From assembly GCA_905221605.1 (NCBI GenBank), contig CAJNDS010000491.1, forward strand, positions 62,001-126,000: a DNA stretch of 64,000 bases, given 5' to 3'. A model generated the notes under the pieces. The model made no database searches and had not been told where the DNA came from. It saw only the letters and a program-made list of their open reading frames with translations. The DNA comes from Symbiodinium natans. Taxonomy: Eukaryota; Sar; Dinophyceae; Suessiales; Symbiodiniaceae. Below are positions 21,794-33,929 of this stretch, piece by piece; within the stretch, counting starts at the first letter, position 1; each line of letters opens with the position of its first letter. Position numbers and translations under genes: made by a program.

Positions 21794-23085
21794 CGTGGTC
21801 GTTGACTATGAAAACGCACACATACGGTTTTTTGGCACGGCACAGCTGGACGAACCACTCCGGTGGGATTCCGACAACGACACATGAGCTTTCTCTGGCA
21901 TGCTGAAAACACCGCCCATCCCTTCTCTTCCGTACAACCTCAGAAGCGAGGGTTAAGGTTTTATGGGGTTTAGGGTGTATTCGACGTGTGAGGCTCCCCC
22001 TCTACAAACCAAGCCAATCCACCCCCTGCCACCTCTCGGAGCCTTCCAGGCGCATCGTTGCCTCGACACGGGCACCGGCTCGCTGCAACGATGCACAATT
22101 TCCGCGGAAGGCTGTCATGATTCATTACAAGACATTGTGCGACGCCCGCATTTTCCTCATGTCGCTTGTTCTACCTGCATCCGAGGTTGGCGGATGTTGG
22201 AGGCATTTGGGGCTGCTGGACTGGCAGCCGAGACAGTGCCGGACGTCCAAGTTGGGCTGGCCGGCAGAAAGCTTAATTACGCAGTGCAGCAGGCACCGAG
22301 CATCTGTACACACGCAGGCCGTCAGGTTTTCATCGCTACCACCCCATGTGCTCCTCAGCCATGCTGTGGGGTTGGGTCGGAAGTCAGACCTGCCAATGCT
22401 CAGCCCGAGGCTTTTGAAGGTAAAATGTCAGTAAACACCTCACGAGCGGGATCAAGCCAGCAGCAGCGCAAGGAAGTGCAGGACAAGACGGGAAGCTTTC
22501 TTAGCTCACGGCACGCAGCATCTGCCCATTGTCTTCAAATTCTTCTGCATATCGATAGGCCACCTGCAAGTCGTATGGAAAATTCCTGTGTCCGAAAGGC
22601 AAACGACTACAGGAGTTGTGATTCCGAATCCGGTACGTAGTTGACCGGGGGAGGGCGCCACACAACGCTGCGACAGGCTACGTACATCTACGTGCATACT
22701 CTTATTGGTCTTCAGAGTCCGTGGCGAACAAGCCTGGCGGGGCTCGCCCAAGGCGCACCGCAACAGAGGAAAATGTCCCTCGTCCTCCTCGCGGACCTTG
22801 GCTGGGCACACACTCAGGTCTCACCCCAGAGTGCATTCCACCCCCGGCCCGGGCTCCGGACGAAACGAACGAAGTTCCACAGCCTGTCCTGAACATGCAG
22901 CAGCGTCAAGTTCAATGCCAGTTCACAAGCTACGGTATACAGGAATCAAGAAACATCATCAACTCCAGTCAAGTCTCGCTAAGAAGCAGGGTTGTAGGAG
23001 TGATACGACCTGTGCGGAGACTGTGCTGGCAACGCCGCTGTCCCAAGCGCACATGTGACATCTACCATCGCCTTATACATGGATG

Positions 23086-23132
23086 AACCCTAAACCCTAA
23101 ATACCCTAGACCCTAAGCCCTAAACCCTAAAC
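23086..23132. repeat. Interstitial telomere-type repeat
   Basis: Six CCCTAAA-like units with single-base changes (TACCCTAGACCCTAAGCCC) lie head to tail. Confidence 0.8.
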
Positions 23133-23236
23133 ACCTCTAACGGTCTGAACTTTCAGCAGCCAGTTCTGTGTGAGGGCCGGCTGGGCCCAGGGCCGATGCC
23201 GCCTGCCGAGTCACTGCTGACCTTAAAATTCAATCA

Positions 23237-23345
23237 GGGGGTTTCCGAAATTAGGGGTTCCTTGTTGGGGTTCTTATTCTAAGGGCTAAGGGGATCCGAC
23301 TATTTGGGGGTCTATATTTGGGGTCCCCTATTTTCGTAAACCCCC
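23237..23345. mobile_element. 109 bp inverted-repeat element
   Basis: The left end GGGGGTTTCCGAAATTAGGGG matches the reverse complement of the right end (CCCCTATTTTCGTAAACCCCC) at most positions. The interior is G-rich on the plus strand. No convincing target duplication was found, only a CTTAAA motif on both sides. It differs in sequence from the AGTCCTTAAT family. Confidence 0.45.
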
Positions 23346-25786
23346 ATATAAGCTTAAATCTCGGGACGTTGCAGAGATCTGCACGGACACTGCGCTGGCT
23401 CGAAGCTGCTACTGAGTAAGGCACATCCAACGGTGGCTGGATTTTCACAACCCACACGCCCTCGCGTGGAAATGGGGCCTCTCGACATCCATGCCGTGCA
23501 TTTGGGCAAAGGTGGGCTTGTGTGACATCGACATGTTTCTTAAGTTGCTTGCCTCCTTCTCGCGGCTAGAGAGGGCAGAGCTAGATGCAGGCCGACCGTC
23601 TCTGTAGACCAGTCCTCACGCAAGGCAAAGGGCTGTGAAAACACAATGAGCGCATTGCAACACAGCGATTTCACATGATTCGTCTCCTGCCCCTCTGTCT
23701 CCGACCTGGGATGAGCTGGCAGGAGCCAAAAATGAAAAGGAAACAGCAACTAGCATAATTAGCTAGCAGCCAGCACGTCAGGGTGTGGCCCCATTGAGGC
23801 AAGGCACTCCTATGGATTTCTCACCTTTCCGAGCATCCGACCTTGCATCTCGGACAATCAGGCTAAGTCGCCGAGACACAGCTTCATTGAATGCTGCCCG
23901 GATGCGGTTTCAGCTGCTCTGCTGCAGATTGAAGCCGGACTGCCCTGCACGGAAAATGATGTTGGAACTGGTATCAAGAGATCCTCTGGCTCATAGAGAG
24001 GCATATGAAGGCATGCTTCAATGCATCTGCTGAGTTGCTGACACTGTCTTGGACCTGAGTGGCACAGCCCCATCCTTTTTGACACAACTGACACGAGAAG
24101 TCCTTGCATGCCTTGAGCCCTCTACCCACGGAGCTCGTTTGGTAGTTGAGCTTCTGCCAGAATGGAGAACCTCCCAGCAGAAATACCTGAATACGACTGC
24201 TGATGACTGCTGTTCTCCAGGCCTCGAGACGTGAGAGCGCAGCGGTTGCTTGGCTCCTGGCTGTAGTCCATAGTCAACTCAAGGCACGAACAACACCGAC
24301 TGCCTATGCAATCTTTAGTACTCGCATCGACCACTAGTGAAGCACCGCCATTGTTGCAATCACCCATGTAACATTTTGGATGAGTTCAGCCTGCTATGAA
24401 GTTTGCTCCGAGGCCGCCTCCAGTAATCAGCCTTCCTTTCATCAAGCCGCGCATCATCCGTGACATGTTGTCTACTTATACAACCTGCTGAAATTTCAGC
24501 TCCGAGAAACCTTTGGCGGCATGGTCATAACATGGTCATGGTCTGTGTGTTGCAGCGTTTGGTTGTTACCCGAGCTTGCAGCCACAACAGCTTCGATCCA
24601 TCCGTACAGGCAAACTTGATATTGCTAGAGGCGTTGCACAACATTAAACGATGATCCTCATTTCAGCTTGTGTTGCTGTGGCACTTGCTACTGGTTTCAA
24701 GTTGCATTCATCGGGGCGGCCTGCGCCCAACTCCCACGAAGGCCTTGAAGATGAGAACACTACCACCCACGAGGCATACTATACACGACATCGAACCTGC
24801 AGTCTCTAGTCGCCTCCAGGCAATCTATGTATCAGGGGCCAGGCCACGCCCAAGCGAACAGGCCAGTGGAGGCGTACCACGTGGTGAGGGCCTTGGGGTG
24901 CATTTCGCGGCCTAGTCTTACAGCATATCGCTGGTGGGGTTGATGTATTCGAGGCAAGATGTTGGGGGTTGAAATGGGTCGAACGAAAAGCTACAAGAAA
25001 ATAGCTACAGATGCCGTCTTTGGGGCGAGGAACAAGGCCAAGGGCGCAGAGCCGACTTGCACGTAGGCCCCGCCGCGACATGGTGGGCTGCGCATGCCGC
25101 AAGTGCAAGGATATGCTTGGGGTGCTTGGGAACTGTGATCGTAGGCAGAAAGACTCCTATACAACAGGCAGGATATGGCTCCCTTCAAGGGGGTTCCATT
25201 CTAGTTGGGGTAGAAAAAGAATAACCTTATTTTGGGAAATGCCCATAACACCTTTGCTTGAGGGTTGGAGTCTGGGACATGCCAAGATGTGCTAAGCTCT
25301 TCAGTTCCAAATGTTTGCAGTTCTGTTGTCGCAAAGCTGAGCTATTTGAAGCACACAATCAAGCAAGACTGCGATGCTCAAATGAAGCCATCCTGTGCAG
25401 TTGCAGTTGAATGTCCTGGTTCGCGCCCGCAGCTACTACTGGTCTAGGATCTCTATGACTGTCTTCGAACAGTGCACGATGCTTGACAGAAGACTTGTCT
25501 TTTTTTGCTCACCGCACCTCTCTGTCCGCACAGCGCGCTCACTCAGCTCAGCTGCCAAAGAGTCGGCTCATTAACGGCCTCAAGTGGAAGGGCACTCACT
25601 TCATCCGTGTGGCATTGAGTGCGACAGATGACAGGTCAACAAAGCAACTTCACACAGTGCGCGAGAACATGCCCGGAATGGTTTTCACGAATGCGCATAC
25701 AATCGGCACTGCGCTGCAACTTTTCCCTCGGGTTCCGCGTTGGCCTCATCCTCTGGTGGCAACTCTTTCTTTCGCACTTCGTTTTG

Positions 25787-28700
25787 CTACGCTCCCTTCT
25801 GAAAGAATTTGTGGCCCAGCGCTGTCTCAGGCGTCGGTCTTTCCAGAGCCAGGCGGAGACCTAGAGGCTGGCGAGACTGGTGAAAATCCACACCATGCCG
25901 TTTTCTTCACAGCCATGATTTCCACTATGTTGAGACCAATTTAGAATTTAGACTCCCGCTAATCAATCTCAGAGAGACAACCCGAAGGCAAGAACCTCCC
26001 AAACAGTGCACCCTGCAGTGTCCAGTTCGAGCGGCACTGGCCAAGAAGGTCGGAGAAGTGGCTGACCAGGCCTTCACAGGTGACCACGGCTCAGCTTTTG
26101 AAAGCGGGTTTGTTCATTGTGAGGTCCAAAAAGAAAGCCGTTTGTGCCGGCCTTCGTGGCGGCTGGCAGCCACACCTTTAGGCGGCCGTTTGCGCACCTG
26201 CGGAGCATTTGTTGCAGTTGCAGACGCAATGCGTATACAAATGAATAAATGTAACACAGTCAGGCCACATTCTCCAGCAGAAACTGCAGCGGCCGACTTG
26301 GAGGATCGAAAGCTTCCAGCGGGATGACCTTTGAACTCGATTAGGCAATGTTCTCGGGACATCCAAGATCATCGAGTCTCTTGCTCTGGTGGTGTTCCGA
26401 TTACAAAGGAGGCACATGTCGAAGCCTCTGATCTTGCGGCAAGTGTCGCGTGGATTTGCGGAGTTGATTGCCAGATCGCCTGGCCACAGTCTAAATTGAC
26501 TCTTGATGAAGGAATGTTAAACGACTGATTGACCAGGCATGGCCAGCTATAGCCCGGCCTTTTGCGTTGAGAAACTCGCCGCTAGCGCTGAAATGATTCT
26601 GGGTGAAGGTCCCGCTGAGCACGAAGGACTTCCTCACAGCGACAGGTGCGTCTATGCACGGCCGACAGAGCACAAGCAGATCACAAGCGGGCAATTCAAC
26701 ATCAGATTCGCGACAGTGACCCAGCCATGTTGCGTGCATGATCCGCACACTTTGAACATCGCGTGAAGCATGTCGTTGTTCGTGTCCCCCTGCGCCGCAT
26801 ACATTTTGTGCTTGCCATGTGTTTCCCGATCGGGCATACAGGTCAAGCCTGTCATGACTCTCATGACTCTCATGACGCTTGATCTGCATCGACTTCACCG
26901 GCCAACCTGGAACAGCACCGAATCGGTGGCAAGCTCAAACAAGGTGGCGGCGGCACTCCACACATCCACAGAGTAGTCGTAGTCCTCAGTGCTGATGGAA
27001 CTCGACAATGAGAGGGCAGGACTCCACATGACTCCATCCCAACCGCCGTGCAGAATGCCTGCGGATTGCCTGAGCTGTGGACGAGCCCAACAATGATCTC
27101 CTCAGCTCCGCAGCGCGCGGCTACGCACTGCAAGTCAGTGTCTTTCAACAAGGCACCGGAAGCTGCCTGAGGCGTGCAAGTTTCTGGAGCACGGTAGTTT
27201 CGTGGCATAAGCTGATCCTTGGATGCAGAACACCCACACAAGTCTTACGGATCTTACGGTAACTCAGCTGCCGAATTATCTGAGGCGGTTGCTGACTTGA
27301 GCCTCTCTGGCAAGCCTTGACAGCTTCCGAAGTCGCTCAGCTTGATGGTGGCGTTGTCGCCGCCAAGAAGCCTTATGGTGGGTAGCACATGGTACCAAAG
27401 CAGCGAGATTGGCCTTAAAGCCCGATATGTACCGGTAGCTCACCCTCTGCCAGTCCAGGCGGCAGGTTCTCGGGCTTCACGTCGCAGTGGATCAGGCCAG
27501 CTCGCCTCAAGACCCGCAGAGCCAAGAAGAGCTGACGCCCGAAGTCCCGCACGGTAGGCAGGAGAGGCAGCCCCTTGCCTTGGTTACTGCGCTGCACAGC
27601 CACGAATCCAGAACAGTTTCATGGGTTCATGGTGGTTCCCCCTTATGCTAACCGTCCTTAGTAGGAGGAGTTGTAGGACCCCCTATTGTAATTCCTATTA
27701 AGGACTGTTAGTAAGCATAATTCGGGGGAACATCCCAAGTTCCATGGTTCATGGACGTTGATGGTTTCGAGCGCGCTTCACAATGACGATGCGTATGCTG
27801 TAAATCCATCCCAGCGTCCAGCCCCATACTTGGTCAGGGCAGTCCGCAAGTTGCACTTCATCAGCTCGAAGACGGCCGCTAGACGGCCCTTGTGCTGGAA
27901 GCCTTCGAAAAAGGCCAAGGTCAAGATGGCGCCCATGCCTTCAGCGTCCCGCTCTCCCACCTGACAAAGGCTCTCTCTCTTCCTTCCTTCCTTCCTCTGC
28001 ACTTAGCCTCAGAAGAGCCTCTCTCTTTGCTTTGCTTTGCTTAGGGGCACAGGGACGGACCCTGCGCCAAGGCGCGCCCCGCTCCCGCGTCACATGAGAC
28101 TTTTTTATGATGTCCCTGGCTGCCCTGTTGGCAGCCGCGCGGCACCCCCAGTGGCGCTTTAGTGGGTGTCCTTAGTGTCCTTAGTGTGCCAGCCCCCGAA
28201 GAAACCAGAGCCCCCTTCCCTGAACTCCTCAAACCCCCACAAACCGCCTCCGCCTTCCGAAGTTCCAACCTCCCCAACCCCCACCCCCAACCCCCGGCTC
28301 TCTCTCTCTCTCTCGCTCGCTTTCTCTGAAGAGAAGATTTGACTCTTGAAGCCGGTGTGTGCCTTGGCAATCAGCTGGCCCATGATTTTGATCTCACGTT
28401 CCAGGGCCCGGCGGGTCTGCGCATTCGACCTGCAAGGCTACCAGGGCTGCAGCACATGCTGGGCATCGTTCAGTCATGCCCTTAACTGGCTCTATTCCAG
28501 CCTGGTGAATTTCACCGCATACTTGGCGTTTTCAGCGCAGGTGTCGTGGCAGCGAAACACGGTCGAGAAGGTGCCTTCCCCAAGCTTCTCCTCAATAACG
28601 AAGCGGTTTTCGGGGCCACAGGTATCTCCGGGAGCTGCTGCGAAATCGATCCCGAGATCGGCTTCGAGAGCATCGAGTTCGGACAAGGCGGTGGTGGAGG

Positions 28701-29377
28701 CGTCCATTTCGCTTGCAGACAAAGGGCGGAGGTTTTCGGGCTTCAGATCCTTCATGCTACCACTTAGGAGCTTCACCCGCCACCGTGAAGATTCTGACAC
28801 AAAGGATTCCACTTCGCCTCTCTGGCCGTTGAGCTCTGCGGCACCTTTAAGACTGTGAAGAATCACCTGGCAGCCTGCGGCCAAGGCTGTGAGCTTCAAT
28901 GGCTCTTCAGCAACCTCCTTGTAGGCAACCTTGGGCTGGGCATAAGCCTCGTCTCTGTCGCTTTCCGGGCCCACCCAATCTGCGGGAGGCGGCCTGTCGG
29001 CGGGCTCTTCAATCTCCAGGTTCTCGGCCTTGAAGTCATGCGACTTCCCACTAACAAGCAGGCGCACGCGCCAGCGTTGCTTCGTGCGCACGTAGTCCTC
29101 AACGACACCTGCCTGCCCATTCCGCTGCACGTGCAGAGCCTTCAATCGGACCTCAAGCTGCCAAGAAGAAGAACGGCAAGAAGCACCCAAAGAAGTAAAC
29201 CCAATCAATCCAATCATCTAGAATATTCTAAAATCGAGTGCCTCAACATGCCCCATCCCCCCACCCTTTCGTGCCCTTCATGCCTTGCAGCCGGGATGAA
29301 GCTGCTTTTTCAGGAGGCCCCAAGGCAGCTGCTCCGACCGGCGAGGCGAGCGAGAAGCTTCCCTCATCGTCGGCCAT
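25787..29377 (-). CDS. PRP4-like protein kinase (CMGC/DYRK) with N-terminal KOW-like repeats
   Basis: Exons: ~29377 (ATG, MADDEGSFSLASPVG, donor unresolved), 29157..28502, 28429..28363, 27960..27823, 27573..27461, 27371..27316, 27243..27185, 27100..27059 (or ..27083), 26984..26907, 26789..26744, 26651..26559, 26071..26033 and 25860..25787 (stop). Phases agree from 29157 onward. Two KOW-like repeats (NGQAGVVEDYV..RWRVRL and NGQRGEVESFV..RWRVKL) precede the kinase. Kinase landmarks in order: Gly loop GEGTFSTV, Lys in YAVKF, HCDVKPEN, DFGS, NYRAPE, YDYSVDVWS, GDTNNDML. The order and spacing match PRP4, which phosphorylates pre-mRNA splicing factors; the splicing role here is inferred. Donors: five GC (after 28502, 28363, 27823, 27461, 27316), GA after 27185, GT after 26907. 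The segment between 26559 and 26071 is shorter than in animal PRP4 as I recall it, so an exon may be missing. Confidence 0.88.
27633..27745. mobile_element. Introner-like inverted-repeat element in the kinase gene, 9 bp duplication
   Basis: The arms are GTTCCCCCTTATGCTAACCG on the left and TTAGTAAGCATAATTCGG followed by GGGAACATCCC on the right, with AGGACTGTTAG in the right arm. The element sits wholly inside the 249 bp intron between exons 27960..27823 and 27573..27461. Perfect copies of GGTTCATGG flank it at 27624-27632 and 27746-27754. It shares its core with the elements at 17.2, 52.1 and 61.9 kb. The position and duplication indicate insertion as DNA. Confidence 0.75.
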
Positions 29378-29399
29378 TTGCACGAGCAGCATAACTGTG

Positions 29400-30453
29400 A
29401 CTAAGTGACTAACAGTGACTATGACTAAGCTGAAGAGAGTGTGTTGTGTTGTTCGGGCTGACGTGTGCTTCTCCGGTGCGTTCACGAGGCCAGGTGGCTC
29501 TGATCCATGGGCGCTGGGTCAAGCCTAATACACATTTGGGTCGGTTTGCTCTGCCGCATGTGGCTACGGGCGCGGCGATCAGTCACCATGACTTGCTGTT
29601 AGAATCCGTTGGGCGAGTTAGCTTGGCATGCTTGGCGAGCTGACCCTGACTCGTAAACCTGGCATAATACAGCTTCCTCTTCCAGGACCAAGCACGTCCT
29701 CCTCGAGTCTCCCTAGTTCAAGGTCTGGGCTTGGAGCCCAGTGCAACTAGCTCGCACTCGAAGAAGAGAGTGGCGTTGCCTGGGATGGGTCCTGGCCAAG
29801 CAGTGACAGAAGGAGCGACACAAAGCAGGGTCTACAGAACTCTGATAGAGAGGACTATCACCCTGCTTCTCTCCCTTGACTTGCTCGAGATGCTGCCACG
29901 CCTATGCCGCGACTTCCGTAGCCCAGCTTTGGTGGAATCTTCAACTCCCTGGCTTCGCACACTTGCTTTCTGGGAGAGCTCTCTTGGAGTTCTTGGGGAC
30001 TGCGCCTCTTTCCTCCCACACGCATCGTTAGGATGCCCTCATCCCAACCTGCAATGACCTGCCACGGAGTTAAAGGAAGCAGAAAAGCTCATTCAGCTTT
30101 ATAGGGAGCACATCTAATCTAAAAGATTGTTGAGCCGTGTATAGTGGACTTTTTGGAAGCAGCAACTTGCCTGACCGGTACCGACGCTAAAGTCCAAGGA
30201 TTCGCCTCAGCTTGTTGGAAACAGAACCGCTCGAGCCATTACATATAGTGGCTGATGGGGCGTCGACACGGCTAATAAGAATGTCAACTTGCTGTGTGAA
30301 CTTTGCTCAGTCTTCGGCCCCTTGGAATGGATGAATCAAAGACCTGCAAGTATCCCCCATTCAGTCTGTTCAGTGTCCCCTACATGCCCTGCGGTAGTGG
30401 CTATGAAAGGCGTGAACCTGTCCATTCTCCAGCTTTCCGGTGTAATGCCTCAA

Positions 30454-30485
<32 letters not shown>

Positions 30486-32036
30486 ACTAAGGGCCGTTTT
30501 GGGCCGGATTTGGGGCATGCCGCGCGACAGCAGATTTTTCAGAAAGCGGATCTGGGGTCCGCGCACTTTCACCGTTTGACCCTTCACTGGGGCCTCGCCC
30601 TCTCCTATGACCTGAAGGGATGCGACAGAGAAAGGGCTGATACATGCTGTATAATATAGCGTCAGTTGGCCTTTTTCCTTCACTCCGCTGCCGCCAGCTC
30701 CCATAACGCGTTGATCAAGACAGGGGACAAACAAGCATGTCATGGCCTTGCTGGGTTTTGCTTCGGGTGCTTCAAGTACCTTCTAGGCTGGAGTGTACTG
30801 GACATATCCCGTCTCGACCTTGAACAGCTGCGGAGGTTGCTTTGCAAGCCCCGCAGTGAAAAGACCGGTGTCTACACATGTCTGCACTCCTTTGGGTGGA
30901 TCTGCCAACTGCTTCGGAACTTTGGGTGGCATAGCATATAGGTATATTCGTAGCCCAGTTGCGTCAATACGCTCCTTGCCCAGCGCTCAATGCTTCGGGG
31001 CTCAACCGTGGCGCTTGCCCCTGCCTGCCTCTCATGGCTCACCCGTCGTTGGGTGCTCAGAGCTCCTTATCGCATGTCTTAGCACAACGTGCAACTTGTG
31101 AATTCGGTTGTGTGACAGGCTTTGCAAGGCTGCTCCCAAGGCTTCAGCTGCGATGATCTTCAGGCTTTGTTCCCAGAGAAACCCGTTGCCCCGCCTCGTA
31201 TCTGGACTTCCCTCCCTTCCCCCCCTTCCCCTTCATTGATTTTGGAGAGCCGCAATCTTCATGCGATGAACTAACGACAGGCGTGAACGACGCAATAAGT
31301 CTCTTTCCCCCGCCGCCCGGGCCAGCCGAGATGCAGATTCGGGCAGGGTCGGTGCAGCCATTACTACAGTCAACAATATTTCCGAAAACAGCCGGCGCGG
31401 GCGAGGTATCAAAAAAGCATCAAAACACTTTTCCTATTTCGGGCCAAAAGGATCTACGAACAACTGTTTTACGCATGAAAAAGCAACTTTGTTAAATGAA
31501 ACCATGGGGCCCTCTGTCCCCAGCACACTCCCTGAATTGCAAACCAATGCTCGTATGACAGGTTTGAAGGATGCATATTATAGCAGCAATTCCTCTCGAT
31601 GGTATGATGCTCGTAACAGCGATCTTGTCGGGTTGAAGCCGGCGGTAGGGCTGGGGAGCAGCCGTGTATGAAGGGCTTAGGAGTTTAGGATTCATAGGGT
31701 ATTTGCAACAACTCCCCTGTTTCCTTCCTTCCCTCAATCCTTGCTGCTTTGCTTCCAGCTTTCCTTCTTGTCAGATGCTCCTGACGGCTTTTTTGGTACC
31801 TAAAACAAGTCTTGCTTGATAAACACCCATGTCCGCCCAAAACTACGTGTTGTCCCCGCCCGAACCCCCCTCCAACTGATGCCATACCCCGTATCGGGCA
31901 TTATGCAACTGTTATAAAAGTGCTGGTTTCATGCCCTTGGCCACCAGCAGGATGGTTTGACAAGTCATCCGCGATCATCCGAGCCTGTTACGCTGTTACA
32001 AGCCACGTTCTTGGCCAAATTTCGGCCTCCCTCTAC
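29400..32036. other. Gene-poor stretch 5' of the kinase gene
   Basis: A (CA)n microsatellite lies at 30452-30485 and a T/C-rich tract near 31.21 kb. A minus-strand fragment near 31.15 kb (IIAAEALGAALQSL) could be part of an exon, but its borders are not clear. No other gene is supported. Confidence 0.4.
30452..30485. repeat. (CA)n microsatellite
   Basis: About 15 uninterrupted CA units on the plus strand. Confidence 0.9.
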
Positions 32037-32123
32037 CTGGTTACTTCCCTCTTCTCTTGCCGGAGGTCGCCCAGACCCAGGTCCAGCCGGCGGTCCAAGC
32101 GCTCGGCGTCCAGGAGTTGCAAC
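32037..32123 (-). CDS. Single coiled-coil exon of an unassigned gene
   Basis: The exon follows an acceptor AAGCCCAG and ends at ACCAG|GTAGAG. It encodes 28 codons including LLDAERLDRRLDLGLGDLRQ, a clear heptad-like pattern. Neighbouring exons were not identified. It lies downstream of the gene ending at 32505, so it probably belongs to a separate gene. Confidence 0.5.
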
Positions 32124-32504
32124 CTGGGCTTGGAGGCAACGAGAGGTCAACTTGCGTTCAAAGCAGCTTCTACTCTCATAGACTCTAAATAGGAGTCTAG
32201 CAGAGAGGAGGTGCAAGCGAAACCCCTGCCACAGGGTGTTGGGAGGGCGGTGGGTTACCGTAGCTGGTTGCCCTGGTGTTTAGGCTTGGTCTGAACTGTT
32301 ACATAGCACCCCACAGGGAGTGTAGCATAGGGCACACAAACCATTGAGCAGTTGTGCTTTGGGCGCACGAAGAATCGAAAGCCCCGCCAAGGTCTTGGCG
32401 CTTTTCTGGTCCAGGCGGATTGGCCGGGATGTCTATCCTGCCACTGCCAGCACTCCAGTCCACTTCTTAACAATTCTGGTAGCGACTCTTCCCAAGAACC
32501 AGGG

Positions 32505-33705
32505 TCAAAGGAGCTCAGCGCTATTCAGTTCCACGAGCTCTTTCAGGTGGCAATCTTTGAAGGAAGTACTTGCACTGAGGCCTCTAGCTTGGAAAAGGGT
32601 TTCGTGATCTTGGCAAATCTCCATCTTCCACCTAATTATGCCCTGCACAACGACGACTTCTGCCGGAAAATTAATTTGGACTCCCAAGATCAAGAAATTG
32701 ACCTTACAGCCTGGCACTGAAGAACAAGCATCTTCATCTTCAATCAGGTTGCGCGGGAGCCTTGCGGTGCATAACCTTGTGCACCCACTGGACACCGTCG
32801 TCGCGACGTCCGAAAGCGCCCTCGAAGTTCTCCTGGTGCAGCTTAGGACAGTGGCCTAGACCCCGCGTCGGTATAGCGCAGTGCAATTGCAGACTAAGGA
32901 AGCAATTCCTCCACGAAGCGATGGATATCCACAGCACCAGCAGACCGCAGCCTCAGAACAATCGGAACTCCAACTCATGGTGAAAGCGTAAGGCATCGTG
33001 ATGCTACATGCAAGCCTCGCAAAAAAAAGCAGTGACCATGCCATGCACGCAACGACGCGACGTTCTCTTGAAAAGTAGCGGAAGTAAGGGCCCAACGTCT
33101 CATATGCTTTTCGCCTAGGCACAATTGCGACAAATGAGTGGGGTAGCAGCTGCTGAAAGCCCTAGAAGCGTTGGCATTTGGATCTGTTGACCAAAGACGG
33201 CACTTCCAAAGATTGCATGACATTGCCGCTTACCGAACCGCACTCTACGGGGTTCTTCCTCCACAGCAGAAAGTCGGTAAGACATGGCGTGTCACAACCT
33301 AGGGCGCCCCAAACTGGTCTATGTGGCACTTGTTGTGCAGCGGTATCGAGCTCAAGTTCACAAGGCCGGGGCTTTGATCTAGGAAGATGCGCATCGATGT
33401 CTCGGAAAAGAGTGGGCACCTGCCACTGCCGCCTATTCTGTTGAATGGCGCTCTACTTAGCTGAGCAGAGTTCCACAAGATAATTGCAGTACGATGTTGT
33501 CAGGTTGCTTTCATGCTCGACGGCACGATCAACCGCGCTTCGCAGGCATGACTCAAGAATGAACGATTGACTTACATGGCCTGAGTAATTCCGAAAGTTC
33601 CGAATGAATTGTACCCTTCTTGGCCTCTCGAGCGGCCAGCAATGCTGGCCCAGGATCTCTGGCGACAGCCTCTGCAGGAGTCTCCTCGACAACCTTCTCG
33701 TCCAC
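32505..33705 (-). CDS. Unrecognised protein, three exons seen
   Basis: Exons 32841..32761 (27 codons, FEGAFGRRDDGVQWVHKVMH) and 32642..32505 (45 codons plus stop, ending SAELL) join in phase 0 through a GC donor (CGCAAG|GC) and a 118 bp intron. An upstream exon 33705..33615 encodes VDEKVVEETPAEAVARDPGP and ends AAGAAGG|GT in phase 1, so at least one exon lies between. A plus-strand frame over 32.35-32.72 kb is also open but lacks splice support. No domain is recognised. Confidence 0.5.
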
Positions 33706-33929
33706 CTTGCTGGTGCTACTGAGTCACTACCGTGACAGAAACACCTGGGGAGCAGGAGAGCTCGCTCGCGCATCGACCTGTCAACTTAACTGGGCCTGCA
33801 ATGCCGCACGTCCACGCAGTGTGGTCCCCGAGGCAAGCCGAGTCCCAAAAGGCAAAGCAATCTCAAGATATCTCGCAAGCCTTGTTGAAAGCCCCACATA
33901 CCTTTGATCGACTCAGCAAGAACTAGTAC

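Larger units (their letters stand above)
21800..25786. other. About 4 kb with no supported gene
   Basis: The stretch contains decayed telomere-type repeats at 21952-21970 and 23086-23132 and an inverted-repeat element at 23237-23345. Short open frames occur on both strands (for example plus strand 22.7-23.1 kb and minus strand 23.9 kb), but none has convincing exon borders. Part of it is the 3' flank of the kinase gene ending at 25787. Confidence 0.4.

Noticed and set aside
22641-23086. Plus-strand frames with Pro/Arg-rich peptides and an acceptor-like TCTTCAG
   Set aside because: Only one or two weak splice-like sites, no recognisable domain, and opposite to every supported gene; left unannotated.
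32352-32720. Plus-strand frame of 122 codons
   Set aside because: It overlaps two minus-strand exons that join in phase with good splice sites; the plus frame has none.
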